Shown: one piece after another, positions 19,016 through 27,744 of the stretch
Position numbering within the stretch: the first letter of the stretch is position 1
Layout of the letters: each line of letters begins with the position of its first letter
Source of the DNA: an uncultured Erythrobacter sp.
GTDB lineage: Bacteria > Pseudomonadota > Alphaproteobacteria > Sphingomonadales > Sphingomonadaceae
DNA: 64,000 nucleotides
NCBI GenBank assembly: GCA_947501215.1
Contig: CANMUS010000003.1
Span: 248,001-312,000 of the forward strand
Direction: 5' to 3'
The notes under the pieces: model-generated
Seen by the model: the letters and a program-made list of their open reading frames with translations, nothing else
Told to the model about the DNA's origin: nothing
The model's database searches: none
Position numbers and translations under genes: made by a program

Positions 19016-20710
19016 AACAGAATTCTGCAACAAATCGCGCTGCTTATCGCAGCACTTTCCGCTGCCATCGCGGTACCAGCCATAGCCCAATCCGGGCGCC
19101 AGGTGGCGCAGGATTCCTCGCCCTATGTCTATGAAGTGGAGACGCTGCAGAACGGCAGCGGGGCGGCGAGCCCGCTCGAACTCGATACGCCCATGGGGCT
19201 GATGGAAAGCTTCATGGCCGCCGGCGAGCGGGGCGATTGGGGGCGGGCCTCGGCTGCGCTCGACCTCGCCAATGTCGATCGGACGGCAAACGCGGATTCG
19301 CCGCAGGACCTGTCGGCCAAGCTTTACGACCTGCTTCACCGGACGGTCGCGATCGACTGGGCCTCGCTTCCCGACCGCCCCGATGCCGTCGACACGACCA
19401 CGACGAGCAAGGATCCGATGGCCGGCGCGCCCCGCCGCTCGATCGTGATCGGCTATCTCGAAGTCGATAACCGGACCGTCCCGATCAGAATCGCACGCGT
19501 ACAGGCGCCCGGAAGCGAGCCCCTTTGGGTGTTCAGCCGACAGAGCGTCGCCAATGTCCCGCCGCTTTATTCCATATACGGGCCGAGCAAGTTCGAAGAG
19601 GCGCTGCCCGCGCCACTGCGCAAGCAGGCCTTCTGGACGCTCGCCTGGTGGGAAGTGATCGCCCTACCTCTGATCCTGCTGGTCGCTGCCTTTGCCGCCG
19701 CCCTTACCTATTTCGCGATCAATCGCTGGCGACACCGACTGGACGAGGACACCAAGCTCTACGGCATTCTCCAGGCGGTGCACCTGCCGGCGACCCTGCT
19801 CGCATTTGCCGGCACCTTTGCGCTCGTCCGGACGACGTTCTTCCGCCTGTCCGGGCCGGTCAAGGACCTGCTCGATCCGCTGCAGCTGGTGCTCATCCTC
19901 GCCGCGATCATCGGGACTGCGCTCGCGGTCATCGATTATCTGTTCGACTTTGCTACGTCGCGCCGGACGGACAAGCTCGAAGCGGCAGAAAACAACGCGG
20001 ATCGCAACTTCTATACGAAGATGAGCGCGATCAGGCGGATCGTCACTGCCCTACTACTGCTAGCCGGGATCGGCTTCCTGCTCGTCGCCAGCAATATCTC
20101 GAACACGCTCGGCTTCTCGATCATCGCCTCGGCGGGCGTGATCGGCCTCGTGCTGGTATTCGCCGCCCGCAAGGTGCTGGGCGATATCATGTCCAGCGTG
20201 CAAATCGCCTTCGCGCAGACGGCGCGGATCGGCGATGCGATCTATTATTGCGGACAGTGGTGCTATGTCGAGAAGATCGGCTTCACCCATTTGCGCCTGC
20301 GGACCTGGGACGAGCGGCGGGTGATCGCACCGCTCGGCGATTTCACCAGCGACAGTTTCGAGAACTGGACCAAACAGGACCCGAGCCTGATGATGCATGT
20401 GGAGCTGGAACTGGACAATCGCGCCGATGTCGACGCGCTGCGCGAACCGTTCCGCGAGTTCGTCCGGAGCGATGAAGATGTGATCGATCCGGACGATGCG
20501 GTGTGCGAAGTAATTTCGCAAAATGCGCGGGCGATGACCGTACGCTTCATGGTGCGGGCCGAGGATCCGAAGACAGGCTGGAGCATGCATCGCCGCCTGC
20601 GCGAACACATGCTCGCCGCCGCTTCCCGCCTCGATGCCGCCGCCGGTCATGAGCCCGCTCCTGCCTTCCTCCCGCGCGAGCGTGAAGTGCGAATGGACGC
20701 GGAAGGCTAA
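19010..20710 (+). CDS. mechanosensitive ion channel family protein (MscS type)
   Basis: A 566-residue membrane protein. It has a signal peptide (cut after AIAQ near residue 27), a periplasmic domain of about 180 residues, four or five membrane helices from about residue 205, and the MscS pore and beta domain. The pore region reads SIIASAGVIGLVLVFAARKVLGDIMSSVQIAF, and the beta-domain has GDAIYYCGQWCYVEKIGFTHLRLRTWD. It is larger than MscS and resembles the extended channels of proteobacteria. The ATG at 19010 lies in a strong hairpin (18978-19015). Downstream it meets the ferredoxin gene with a 4-base convergent overlap. Confidence 0.9.
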   Translation: MGNRILQQIALLIAALSAAIAVPAIAQSGRQVAQDSSPYVYEVETLQNGSGAASPLELDTPMGLMESFMAAGERGDWGRASAALDLANVDRTANADSPQDLSAKLYDLLHRTVAIDWASLPDRPDAVDTTTTSKDPMAGAPRRSIVIGYLEVDNRTVPIRIARVQAPGSEPLWVFSRQSVANVPPLYSIYGPSKFEEALPAPLRKQAFWTLAWWEVIALPLILLVAAFAAALTYFAINRWRHRLDEDTKLYGILQAVHLPATLLAFAGTFALVRTTFFRLSGPVKDLLDPLQLVLILAAIIGTALAVIDYLFDFATSRRTDKLEAAENNADRNFYTKMSAIRRIVTALLLLAGIGFLLVASNISNTLGFSIIASAGVIGLVLVFAARKVLGDIMSSVQIAFAQTARIGDAIYYCGQWCYVEKIGFTHLRLRTWDERRVIAPLGDFTSDSFENWTKQDPSLMMHVELELDNRADVDALREPFREFVRSDEDVIDPDDAVCEVISQNARAMTVRFMVRAEDPKTGWSMHRRLREHMLAAASRLDAAAGHEPAPAFLPREREVRMDAEG

Positions 20711-21036
20711 AACCGCCGCATGTCGTGGCTTTCGGCGGGGATCGACACCGCCAGCCCATCGAGCGCTTCGGTCAGGTCGATCTGGCAGGAGAGGCGGCTG
20801 GTCCGCGCGACGCCTGCTGCGAGGTCGAGCATATCTTCCTCCTCCTCGCTGGCCTCGTCGAGCCGGTCGAACCATTCGGGCGCGACGATCACGTGGCAGG
20901 TGGAGCAGGCCATCTGGCCTTCGCATGTCCCCTCCAGCGGCAGACCGGCGGCCTGGGCCACGCGCAGCAGATTGTCGCCCGGCTCGCATTCGGCGGTGAC
21001 GATCTCGCCTTTGGAGCTCGTGAACTCGACCTTCAC
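20707..21036 (-). CDS. 2Fe-2S ferredoxin
   Basis: Electron carrier of 109 residues, adrenodoxin/ISC-type. The cluster ligands are in CEGQMACSTCHV plus the later RLSCQ, the C-x5-C-x2-C...C spacing. The start is GTG 21036, which shares GTGA with the stop of the cysteine desulfurase upstream, so the two are translationally coupled; the same frame is open further up but only as shadow of that gene. The linkage with two cysteine desulfurases suggests a role in Fe-S cluster assembly. Confidence 0.92.
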   Translation of the reverse strand: MKVEFTSSKGEIVTAECEPGDNLLRVAQAAGLPLEGTCEGQMACSTCHVIVAPEWFDRLDEASEEEEDMLDLAAGVARTSRLSCQIDLTEALDGLAVSIPAESHDMRRF

Positions 21037-22127
21037 AGCGCGCCCTGCGCTTTCGCCGCCGCGTTGATTTTCTCCGCCGCCTGCTCGATCTCGTCCATGG
21101 TCGTGTAGCGCCCGAAACCGAGCCGGATGGAAGCCTTGGCGAGCTTTTTCGGCAGGCCGATCGCTTCGAGCACATGGCTCGTGCGGCCCGATCCGCTCGC
21201 GCAGGCGGAGCCGGCGGAGAACATTACATCGCGCACGTCGCTCATCAGGCGGTTGACGTCGAGCCCGCCGCCGTTCGGCCCGCGCGGGCGGATGTTGAGA
21301 TTGCCGTGCCAGCGCGCCTCCGCGCTGCCGTTCAGCTCCCAATTCTCGAACAGCTCGCTGGCGCGTTTCCAGAGCTTCTGCACGTGCTCTGCATCCTGCT
21401 CCATCCGATCCTTCGCCTCCTGTGCGGCCGCACCCATGCCCGCGATCAATGCAGGCGAGAGCGTGCCCGAGCGCAGGCCGAATTCCTGCCCGCCACCGGT
21501 CTGGACCTCGTCCAGCGACAGCCCTTCGCGCACCCACAGCGCTCCAATCCCCTTAGGTCCGTGGAACTTGTGCGCGCTGATGGCGATCATGTCCGCACCG
21601 GTCAGCTCGATCCGGCCATAGGCCTGAACCGCGTCGCAGAAATAGAGCGCATTGTTCTCCTTCGCCTTGCGATGCCATTCGATGGTCGGCTGGATCGTGC
21701 CGATCTCGTTGTTGACCTGCATCAGGCAGACCAGCCGCGTGTCGCTGGGCAAATCCTGCTTGGTATTGCACTGCCCGTTTTTCGCGACGTTCAGCACATG
21801 GCACTTGCCTGCATCCTGCGCTGTATCGAGCACGGCCGCATGTTCGATGGCGGAGACCGATACGGCCCCGCCTTTCCCGCTACCCCGGATGGCGAGATTG
21901 ATCGCTTCGGTCGCGCCGCCGGTGAAGATTATCCTGCCGCCCGCCGGGAACAGCGCCGCGACCTGCTCGCGCGCCAATTCGATGGCAGCCTTGGCCTGTC
22001 GGCCCATGCGGTGCGGGCTGTGTGGGTTGCCGAAGCCGGTGCCGCCCGGCCCGTCGAGCCATCGCAGCATCGCATCGCGCGCCTCGGGCGCGAGCGGGGT
22101 GGTGGCCTGGTAGTCGAGATAGATCAT
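21033..22127 (-). CDS. cysteine desulfurase (aminotransferase class V, first copy)
   Basis: PLP enzyme that takes sulfur from cysteine for Fe-S clusters and tRNA thiolation. It opens with MIYLDYQATTPLAPEA, the usual N-terminal strand. The PLP lysine is in ISAHKFHGPKG and the persulfide Cys in SAGSACASGSGRTSHV. The longer SACASG loop fits the IscS/NifS group I. It has 364 residues and is coupled to ferredoxin downstream. A second, diverged copy lies upstream on the same strand, separated by a repeat-filled gap. No scaffold (IscU or SufBCD) is in the window. Confidence 0.93.
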   Translation of the reverse strand: MIYLDYQATTPLAPEARDAMLRWLDGPGGTGFGNPHSPHRMGRQAKAAIELAREQVAALFPAGGRIIFTGGATEAINLAIRGSGKGGAVSVSAIEHAAVLDTAQDAGKCHVLNVAKNGQCNTKQDLPSDTRLVCLMQVNNEIGTIQPTIEWHRKAKENNALYFCDAVQAYGRIELTGADMIAISAHKFHGPKGIGALWVREGLSLDEVQTGGGQEFGLRSGTLSPALIAGMGAAAQEAKDRMEQDAEHVQKLWKRASELFENWELNGSAEARWHGNLNIRPRGPNGGGLDVNRLMSDVRDVMFSAGSACASGSGRTSHVLEAIGLPKKLAKASIRLGFGRYTTMDEIEQAAEKINAAAKAQGAL

Positions 22128-22172
22128 CGAATTGGGACCCTTGGGATTATCCGGTGGCCTCGCAAGGGATTT

Positions 22173-22347
22173 TTCTCACGCAAAGGCGCAAAGGCGCGAA
22201 GAAAGAATTGCGGCTAAGCCGCCGTAGAGCATCGCACTAAGGCACAAAGATGTTTCGCGAAGTGCGACACCTTAGTGCCTTGGTGCGAGAATTTCCGAAT
22301 GCCTGCGGCGCTGACCCTTTGCGCCTTCGCGGCTTTGCGGGAGAGAA
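22173..22347. repeat. nested inverted repeats between the two cysteine desulfurase genes
   Basis: The outer arms (about 22173-22201 and 22317-22347) are similar copies of a CGCAAAGGCGC-rich sequence in opposite orientation. The inner arms (22231-22249 and 22271-22289) are copies of a CACTAAGGCAC-like sequence. Repeats of this type are scattered in many proteobacterial genomes. The gap holds no other gene. Confidence 0.75.
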
Positions 22348-22348
22348 A

Positions 22349-23314
22349 TCAAGCACCGCGAGCCATCTCGAGCCACACCTCGCAGAAGCGTTCCACCTCG
22401 GCACGGGTGGTGTTCCAGCCAAGCGACACACGGATCGTGTTCGCGGCAACCTCCGGTTCGACCTGCATCGCCTCCAGCACGCGGCTGGTTTTCATCGTGC
22501 CGCTGGAGCAGGCGCTGCCTTGCGAAACCGCAATGCCCGCCATGTCGAAGCGCATGACCTGCGCGGTGGCGCTCATGTTCGGCATGGCGATGGCGCGGAT
22601 GTAGGGCGTGGGGTCGGAAAGTGGGAGCAAGCCCTCGAGCGAATTGATCGGCTCCAGAACGAAGGGATCGAGGTAACGGCCGCTCGCTGCCTCCAGCGCC
22701 GCCGCCATCCCGAGCACGTCGGGCAAATTCTCTGTGCCCCGTCGATAGCCGCGCTCATGTCCTCCACTGGGCTCGAGCAGCGCGAAATCGCGGACCAGCA
22801 GCGCGCCAACGCCGATCGGACCGCCGAATTTATGCGACGAGACAATAGCCATGTCGCACGGCGGCAACGCTAACTTGCCAGCACTCTGCGCACAATCCGC
22901 CAGTAGCAAACCGCCCGAATCCTTCACCACATCCGCAATCGCTTGCAGATCCTGCCGGTTGCCGGTTTCCGAATTGACGTGCTGGACGGCGACGAGCGGT
23001 CGTTCGCGCTGCACTGCTTCTGCAAGTATGTCGAGGTCGAGAGCGCCGTCCGATCGCACTGGCAAACGTTCTGCCGTTGGCATCGCCTGGAAGATGCAAT
23101 CATGTTCGACGGCGGAAATCAGCCGTGCACCGGCTTTTGCACTATGCAAAGCCAGCGCAGCCGCCTCGCTTGCCCCGCTGGTGAAGATCACCTCGCCGTC
23201 CCATCCCAGCGCCGTATTGATCCGCTCGCGCGCGTCTTCCAGCAGGCTGCGCGCCTTACGCCCCTCGGCATGCGGCGAGCTGGGATTGGCCCATAGCCGG
23301 AAGCCATCTTCCAT
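22349..23314 (-). CDS. cysteine desulfurase (second copy, unusual start)
   Basis: PLP-dependent class V enzyme; lysine in SSHKFGGPIGVGAL, persulfide Cys in SQGSACSSGTMKTSRV, HCIF-like HDCIF His present. The first standard start is ATG 23314, giving 321 residues and removing the N-terminal strand that all relatives have. That strand is encoded in frame just upstream (IYLDHAATTPLRPEA, about 23368-23324). Between it and the in-frame stop TAA (23396-23398) there is no ATG, GTG or TTG, only ATT (23378-23380) and ATC codons. Either a rare start is used (protein of about 343 residues), or the true start was lost. Apart from this, the protein looks functional. Confidence 0.85.
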   Translation of the reverse strand: MEDGFRLWANPSSPHAEGRKARSLLEDARERINTALGWDGEVIFTSGASEAAALALHSAKAGARLISAVEHDCIFQAMPTAERLPVRSDGALDLDILAEAVQRERPLVAVQHVNSETGNRQDLQAIADVVKDSGGLLLADCAQSAGKLALPPCDMAIVSSHKFGGPIGVGALLVRDFALLEPSGGHERGYRRGTENLPDVLGMAAALEAASGRYLDPFVLEPINSLEGLLPLSDPTPYIRAIAMPNMSATAQVMRFDMAGIAVSQGSACSSGTMKTSRVLEAMQVEPEVAANTIRVSLGWNTTRAEVERFCEVWLEMARGA

Positions 23315-23492
23315 AGCCGCTTTCGCTTCGGGGCGCAGCGGCGTGGTGGCGGCGTGATCGAGGTAGATGCGTTCGGGAATGATACGGGCTCGAAATTATT
23401 GCGAAATCGCGGGGAAACCCTATATAGCCCGCGACCTCGCATGCGCCACCCATGGCCAGCGCGACCCATCAGATTCGACAGGTACTCCATCC

Positions 23493-24149
23493 ATGCCGAC
23501 CGTCATTTTCCCCGGCCCCGAAGGCCGTCTCGAAGGCCGTTTCTCTCCCGCCCCGCGCCCGCGTGCGCCAGTGGCGATGATCCTGCACCCGCATCCGCAG
23601 GGCGGCGGCACGATGAACGAGCAGATGACGCAGCGGCTCTACAAGACCTTCGTCAACCGCGGCTTCGCCACGCTGCGCTTCAATTTCCGCGGCGTCGGCC
23701 GCAGCCAGGGCAGCTTCGACAACGGTGTCGGCGAATTGTCCGACGCCGCCAGCGCGCTCGACTGGGTGCAGCAGGTCCATCCCGAAGCGCAAGTGACCTG
23801 GGTCGCCGGCGTCAGTTTCGGGGCGCTGATCGGGATGCAGCTGCTGATGCGCCGCCCGGAAATCCGCGGCTGGATCAGCATCGGCGCTCCGGCGAGCATG
23901 TATGACTTCTCCTTCCTCGCCCCCTGCCCCGCCAGCGGCATCTTCATCCACGGCGCGCAGGACACGGTGGTGCAGCCCAATTCGGTCACCAAGCTGGTCG
24001 AGAAGCTGCGCACGCAGAAGCACATCACCGTGCATCACGAGGAAATTCCGCGCGCCAACCACTTCTTCGAGAACGAACAGGCGGAGCTGATGAAGTCAGT
24101 CGACAATTATCTCGATTTTCGCCTGGATCCGGCCTGCCCAATCAAGTGA
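23493..24149 (+). CDS. alpha/beta hydrolase
   Basis: A 218-residue hydrolase of the group often annotated as KANL3/Tex30-like or 'dienelactone-type' hydrolases. The oxyanion strand is HPHPQGGG, the nucleophile elbow is GVSFG (Ser), the acid is likely in GAQDTVVQP and the His in RANHFF. ATG 23493 is used because it begins the first strand. Next to cysteine desulfurase genes this hydrolase is a recurrent neighbour in sphingomonads, but its substrate is unknown. Confidence 0.88.
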   Translation: MPTVIFPGPEGRLEGRFSPAPRPRAPVAMILHPHPQGGGTMNEQMTQRLYKTFVNRGFATLRFNFRGVGRSQGSFDNGVGELSDAASALDWVQQVHPEAQVTWVAGVSFGALIGMQLLMRRPEIRGWISIGAPASMYDFSFLAPCPASGIFIHGAQDTVVQPNSVTKLVEKLRTQKHITVHHEEIPRANHFFENEQAELMKSVDNYLDFRLDPACPIK

Positions 24150-24302
24150 CGGAGTTGCTTGGCGAGCGAGAGCGCGCCTAGAATTTCGGAATTCGCGCAG
24201 GCGGAGAATTCGCTTAGGTGCTCCACAGATCGAACTCTGCCGTTCGGACGCTCCATCCCAGTCGCGTGTTACAAAATCTCATAAAACTTGACGTCGATTG
24301 GT

Positions 24303-24316
24303 AATGTTGTAACATT
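24303..24316. promoter_or_regulatory. inverted-repeat operator candidate before tonB
   Basis: AATGTT-GT-AACATT, the same core as at 17860-17873, lies 55 bases before the tonB start. TTGACG (24288-24293) is 9 bases upstream. It resembles operators of Fur/Zur-type metal regulators only loosely; the regulator is not identified. Confidence 0.55.
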
Positions 24317-24370
24317 GCTAATACGAGGAGTCGCAGACTAAGTCTCCCGCATTGGAAGAGGAGCACATCC

Positions 24371-25051
24371 ATGTCCTACATCCCCCAATCGAACCGCGCC
24401 TCGGTCGGCAGTATTGCTGCAGTAGTGGCTATCCACGCCGGAGTCGGCGCGCTGCTGGTTTTCGGACTGACGGTCAATGGCGCGATGCCAGATATCATCA
24501 CCCGGCTTCCCGCGAAGGATATCCCTGACGTCCCCCCGCCGCCTCCACCTCCTCCGCCGCCGGAAAATACGGCGGACCCGAAGGAAAGCACCGTACCGCC
24601 GGTCTTCACCCCGGTGCCCAAGCTCGATCTCAAGCCGACGCCGCCGATTATCGACACGACGGACTTAATCCCGCCGCCCATCCCCAGCCCGCAACCGGGA
24701 CGCGGCGAGATCGTGCTGCCGAAACCCTCACCGCCTGCTCCCACGCCCAGCTTCGAGCCGGTTCCCGCCCGCCCAAAGAACGATCCCGGGCGCTGGCTGT
24801 CGAATAACGACTATCGCTCGAGCTGGGCGCGCCGCGAATTGACGGGAGTGGCCAGATTCCGGCTCGAGATCGCTGCCAACGGCCGGGTGTCGAACTGCAC
24901 CGTTACCGGCTCGACCGGACATAGCGAACTGGACGCGGCGACCTGCAGCCTCGTTAGCAAGCGCGCCCGCTTCGAGCCTGCGCGTGGCGGCAATGGCGAG
25001 CCGGTTGCCGGCAGCTATACCGGTTCGGTCCTCTGGCAGCTGCCCGAATAA
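24371..25051 (+). CDS. energy transducer TonB
   Basis: A 226-residue protein that carries proton-motive energy from ExbBD to outer-membrane receptors. It has one N-terminal membrane helix (about residues 13-37), a proline-rich periplasm-spanning stretch (about 52-140, with a run of ten prolines), and the TonB C-terminal domain (about 148-226), with ARFRLEIAANGRVSNCTVTGSTG. ATG 24371 has AGAGGAG upstream. No exbB/exbD lie next to it. It may serve receptors such as the one at 2617-5679. The upstream inverted repeat suggests regulation. Confidence 0.92.
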   Translation: MSYIPQSNRASVGSIAAVVAIHAGVGALLVFGLTVNGAMPDIITRLPAKDIPDVPPPPPPPPPPENTADPKESTVPPVFTPVPKLDLKPTPPIIDTTDLIPPPIPSPQPGRGEIVLPKPSPPAPTPSFEPVPARPKNDPGRWLSNNDYRSSWARRELTGVARFRLEIAANGRVSNCTVTGSTGHSELDAATCSLVSKRARFEPARGGNGEPVAGSYTGSVLWQLPE

Positions 25052-25057
25052 GGCTCC

Positions 25058-25267
25058 CTAGCGAGCGCCCTGCTCGAGCTTTTCGAGCGGGGCCTCACCC
25101 CCGGCATCGGGCAGCGTCCAGATTGCCACGTTCATCAGGGCCACGAAAGCCAGCAACACCATCAGCAGCGCGTTCTTCACATTGGCGGTCCGCCGCCACA
25201 GGAAAAAGGCGCCGATCAACAGCAGGATCGCGGCAAGGACGGTAAGCGAAAGGACGGCGTCGAGCAT
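25058..25267 (-). CDS. small two-helix membrane protein
   Basis: A 69-residue protein with two hydrophobic helices (about residues 3-23 and 32-51) joined by a short basic loop WRRTANVKN, and a polar tail. I do not recognise a family by function. Similar small proteins are common in sphingomonads. It is convergent with tonB, 6 bases from its stop. Codon pattern and hydrophobicity support it as real. Confidence 0.7.
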   Translation of the reverse strand: MLDAVLSLTVLAAILLLIGAFFLWRRTANVKNALLMVLLAFVALMNVAIWTLPDAGGEAPLEKLEQGAR

Positions 25268-25369
25268 CGCTTTTCCATAGCGCGACACGCGCGGCTCGCA
25301 AGCTTGCGACGAGCTTCCACCGCGGAACGGGGTCGCACCCCGCCCGTTGCCATTGGGAAGGAGACGACC

Positions 25370-25768
25370 ATGAGCATTTTCGGCAAGATCAAGGACGCCA
25401 TTTTCGGCAAGGATGCGAAGGCGCAGGAAGCGCAGAAAACTGCCCCCTCCGGCGCGCCGAAGGCCAATCCCGGCAATGCCTGGGCCAATGCACCGGTCGT
25501 CGAGAAGAAAGCCACCCCGGTGGTCGATGTCGAGAACCATCTCGATTCCATGCCCGGCGCAGACCGGCTGAACTGGCGCACCTCCATCGTCGATCTGATG
25601 AAGCTGCTGAACATCGATTCCGATTACGAGAGCCGCAAGGCGCTGGCGCAGGAACTGGGCCGCGAGGATTATTCGGGCAGCGCCGAAGACAACATGTGGC
25701 TGCACAAGCGCGTGATGAACGAACTTGCGGCCAATGGCGGCAAGGTCCCGACAAACCTGCGCGACTGA
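25370..25768 (+). CDS. DUF3597 domain-containing protein
   Basis: A 132-residue protein. The conserved part is at the C-terminus: LNWRTSIVDLMKLLNIDSDYESRKALAQELG and MWLHKRVMNELAANGGKVP, the DUF3597 signature. A structure of this family shows a compact helical domain, and it has been likened to cell-wall-binding LysM-like proteins; its function is not established. AAGGAG precedes ATG 25370. It is followed after 51 bases by the DUF885 gene. Confidence 0.92.
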   Translation: MSIFGKIKDAIFGKDAKAQEAQKTAPSGAPKANPGNAWANAPVVEKKATPVVDVENHLDSMPGADRLNWRTSIVDLMKLLNIDSDYESRKALAQELGREDYSGSAEDNMWLHKRVMNELAANGGKVPTNLRD

Positions 25769-25819
25769 TTTCACCGCAGCCCATTTGACAGGCCCCGACC
25801 GGCGGCGCACACCGCCGTC

Positions 25820-27670
25820 ATGACTTCACACAGCTTCGACATAACCCGCCGCCAGGCCCTCGCCGGGCTTGGCGCGACGACTGCGCTCACCCTGTCGGGA
25901 TGCGCGACCTACGCCGCCGACGGGACCTCTGCCCCCGTCAGCCTGACGCCCGATGAATGGCTCGACCAGGTCGGCTACAACCTCCTCGCGCATGAACCCG
26001 AGCGGGCGACCTCGCTCGGTGTGGATACCGGCAGCCACGCTGCACTCCGCAGCCAGCTTGAAGACCAGTCTCCCGAGGGCCAAGCCGCCTATGCCGCCAC
26101 GCTGCGGCGCGATCTTGAAATGACCCGCGCCTACCCGCGCGAGCGGCTCGATGCAGATCAGCTGACCAGTTTCGAAGTGGTCGAAAGCGCCTATGCCCTA
26201 GCGCTCGACGGCTTCGCGCTGCCCTATGGCGATACGCCCGTGGGCAACTGGCGCACCGCGCCCTATGTCGTGATCCAGAACGTCGGCGAATACCTCGCCC
26301 TGCCGCGGTTCATGCAGTCCTCGCACAACGTCGCGAATGCCGATGATGCCGACGCGTACATTGTGCGGATGGAGCAGATGCCGTCGGTTTTCAACGGAGA
26401 GCTGGAGCGTATTCGCAGCGCTCGAGGCATGGGCGTGGTGCCGCCGGGCTTCCTGCTCGAGAAGGCGATCCGCCAGATGGAGCAGACCATCGCCAGCGCC
26501 GGCAAAGGCGAGCTGTTCGCCGACGATTTGCGCGGTAAGCTCAACGCCAGCAACCTCCCCGAAAACCGCGCCGATCGGGCAATGTCGCTCGAAAGCGGCC
26601 CGATTGCCGAGGCGCTTTCCCGCCAGCTGGCCGAGTTGAAGGCAGAGCGAGCCGTGGCCACCGATGCGCCGGGCATCTCCGCGCGGCCACGGGGCGAGGA
26701 ATTCTACGCCTGGGCCCTGCGCTCCAGCACCACCACCACCCTCTCCGCCGATGACATTCACCGCCAAGGCCTCGAAGAACTGGAAGCGCTGCATGCCCGC
26801 ATGGATCCGATCCTGCGGGATATCGGTTATACCAGCGGCTCGGTCGGCGAGCGCATGCAGGCGCTGGGTGCAGACCCGCGCTACAAGTTCGCGGAGGGCG
26901 ATCCCGGCCGCGAAGAAATCATGGAATTCATCTGGGACCGGGTGAACTGGATCAAGGCGCAGATGCCGCGCGCCTTCAACACGCTGGTCGATCCCAATCT
27001 GGAGGTAAAGCGCATCCCGCCTGCCGAGGAAGTCGGCGCGCCGGGTGCCTATGGCGGGGCAGGCAGCAAGGACGGCACAATACCGGGTCGCTTCTGGATC
27101 AACCTACGGACCACCGACCTGCACCGCAAATACGACTTGGCCGATCTCACCTATCACGAGACCATTCCCGGCCATGTCTGGGAAGGCGAATATTCCAACC
27201 GCCTGCCGCTCATCCGTTCGATCCTGGCGTTCAACCCGTTCAGCGAAGGCTGGGCGCTCTATGGCGAGCAACTGGCAGACGAGCTCGGCGCCTATGACGA
27301 TTTCGCGGTCGGCCGCCTCGGCTATCTCCAGAGCCTTGCGTTCCGTGCCTGCCGGATGGTCGTAGACACCGGCCTCCATGCCAAGGGCTGGAGCCGCGAG
27401 CAGGCCGTGCGCTTCTTCGTCGAGGAGAACGGCAGCAAGCCGGAAGAAGTGGGTAGCGAAGTCGATCGCTACTGCAGCTGGCCCGGGCAGGCGACCGGCT
27501 ACAAGCTCGGCCACAGCCGCATCGTCGACCAGCGCGCCCGCGCCGAAACCGCCTTGGGCACTGCTTACGATTTCAAGGCATTCAACGATGCGGTTGTGCT
27601 CGGCGGCAATGTCCCGATGGACGTGCTGGAGAAAAACGTCGGGCGGTATATCGACCGGGCTTCGACTTGA
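25820..27670 (+). CDS. DUF885 family metallopeptidase-like lipoprotein
   Basis: A 616-residue exported protein. The N-terminus is a Tat-type signal (TRRQALAGLG) ending in a lipobox-like LSGC, so it is probably an anchored periplasmic protein. The DUF885 core carries YHETIPGHVWE, an HExxxGH zinc site, and later GWALYGEQLADELG, which supplies a further ligand region; MVVDTGLHAKGWSREQA is also typical. Members are taken to be zinc peptidases, sometimes called X-Pro dipeptidyl-peptidase-like, but few have been tested. A second secreted HExxH protein follows 75 bases downstream. Confidence 0.9.
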   Translation: MTSHSFDITRRQALAGLGATTALTLSGCATYAADGTSAPVSLTPDEWLDQVGYNLLAHEPERATSLGVDTGSHAALRSQLEDQSPEGQAAYAATLRRDLEMTRAYPRERLDADQLTSFEVVESAYALALDGFALPYGDTPVGNWRTAPYVVIQNVGEYLALPRFMQSSHNVANADDADAYIVRMEQMPSVFNGELERIRSARGMGVVPPGFLLEKAIRQMEQTIASAGKGELFADDLRGKLNASNLPENRADRAMSLESGPIAEALSRQLAELKAERAVATDAPGISARPRGEEFYAWALRSSTTTTLSADDIHRQGLEELEALHARMDPILRDIGYTSGSVGERMQALGADPRYKFAEGDPGREEIMEFIWDRVNWIKAQMPRAFNTLVDPNLEVKRIPPAEEVGAPGAYGGAGSKDGTIPGRFWINLRTTDLHRKYDLADLTYHETIPGHVWEGEYSNRLPLIRSILAFNPFSEGWALYGEQLADELGAYDDFAVGRLGYLQSLAFRACRMVVDTGLHAKGWSREQAVRFFVEENGSKPEEVGSEVDRYCSWPGQATGYKLGHSRIVDQRARAETALGTAYDFKAFNDAVVLGGNVPMDVLEKNVGRYIDRAST

Positions 27671-27744
27671 AATAAAACTCGGGCTGCAGTTTCCATACTA
27701 TCGATCCCGTGTCATACCCGAGCGGAATGACATTGGGGGTCGAT

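Noticed and set aside
20707-23314. A full Isc or Suf operon around the cysteine desulfurases
   Set aside because: Only ferredoxin and two desulfurases are present; no scaffold, chaperone, SufBCD or IscR gene is in the window.
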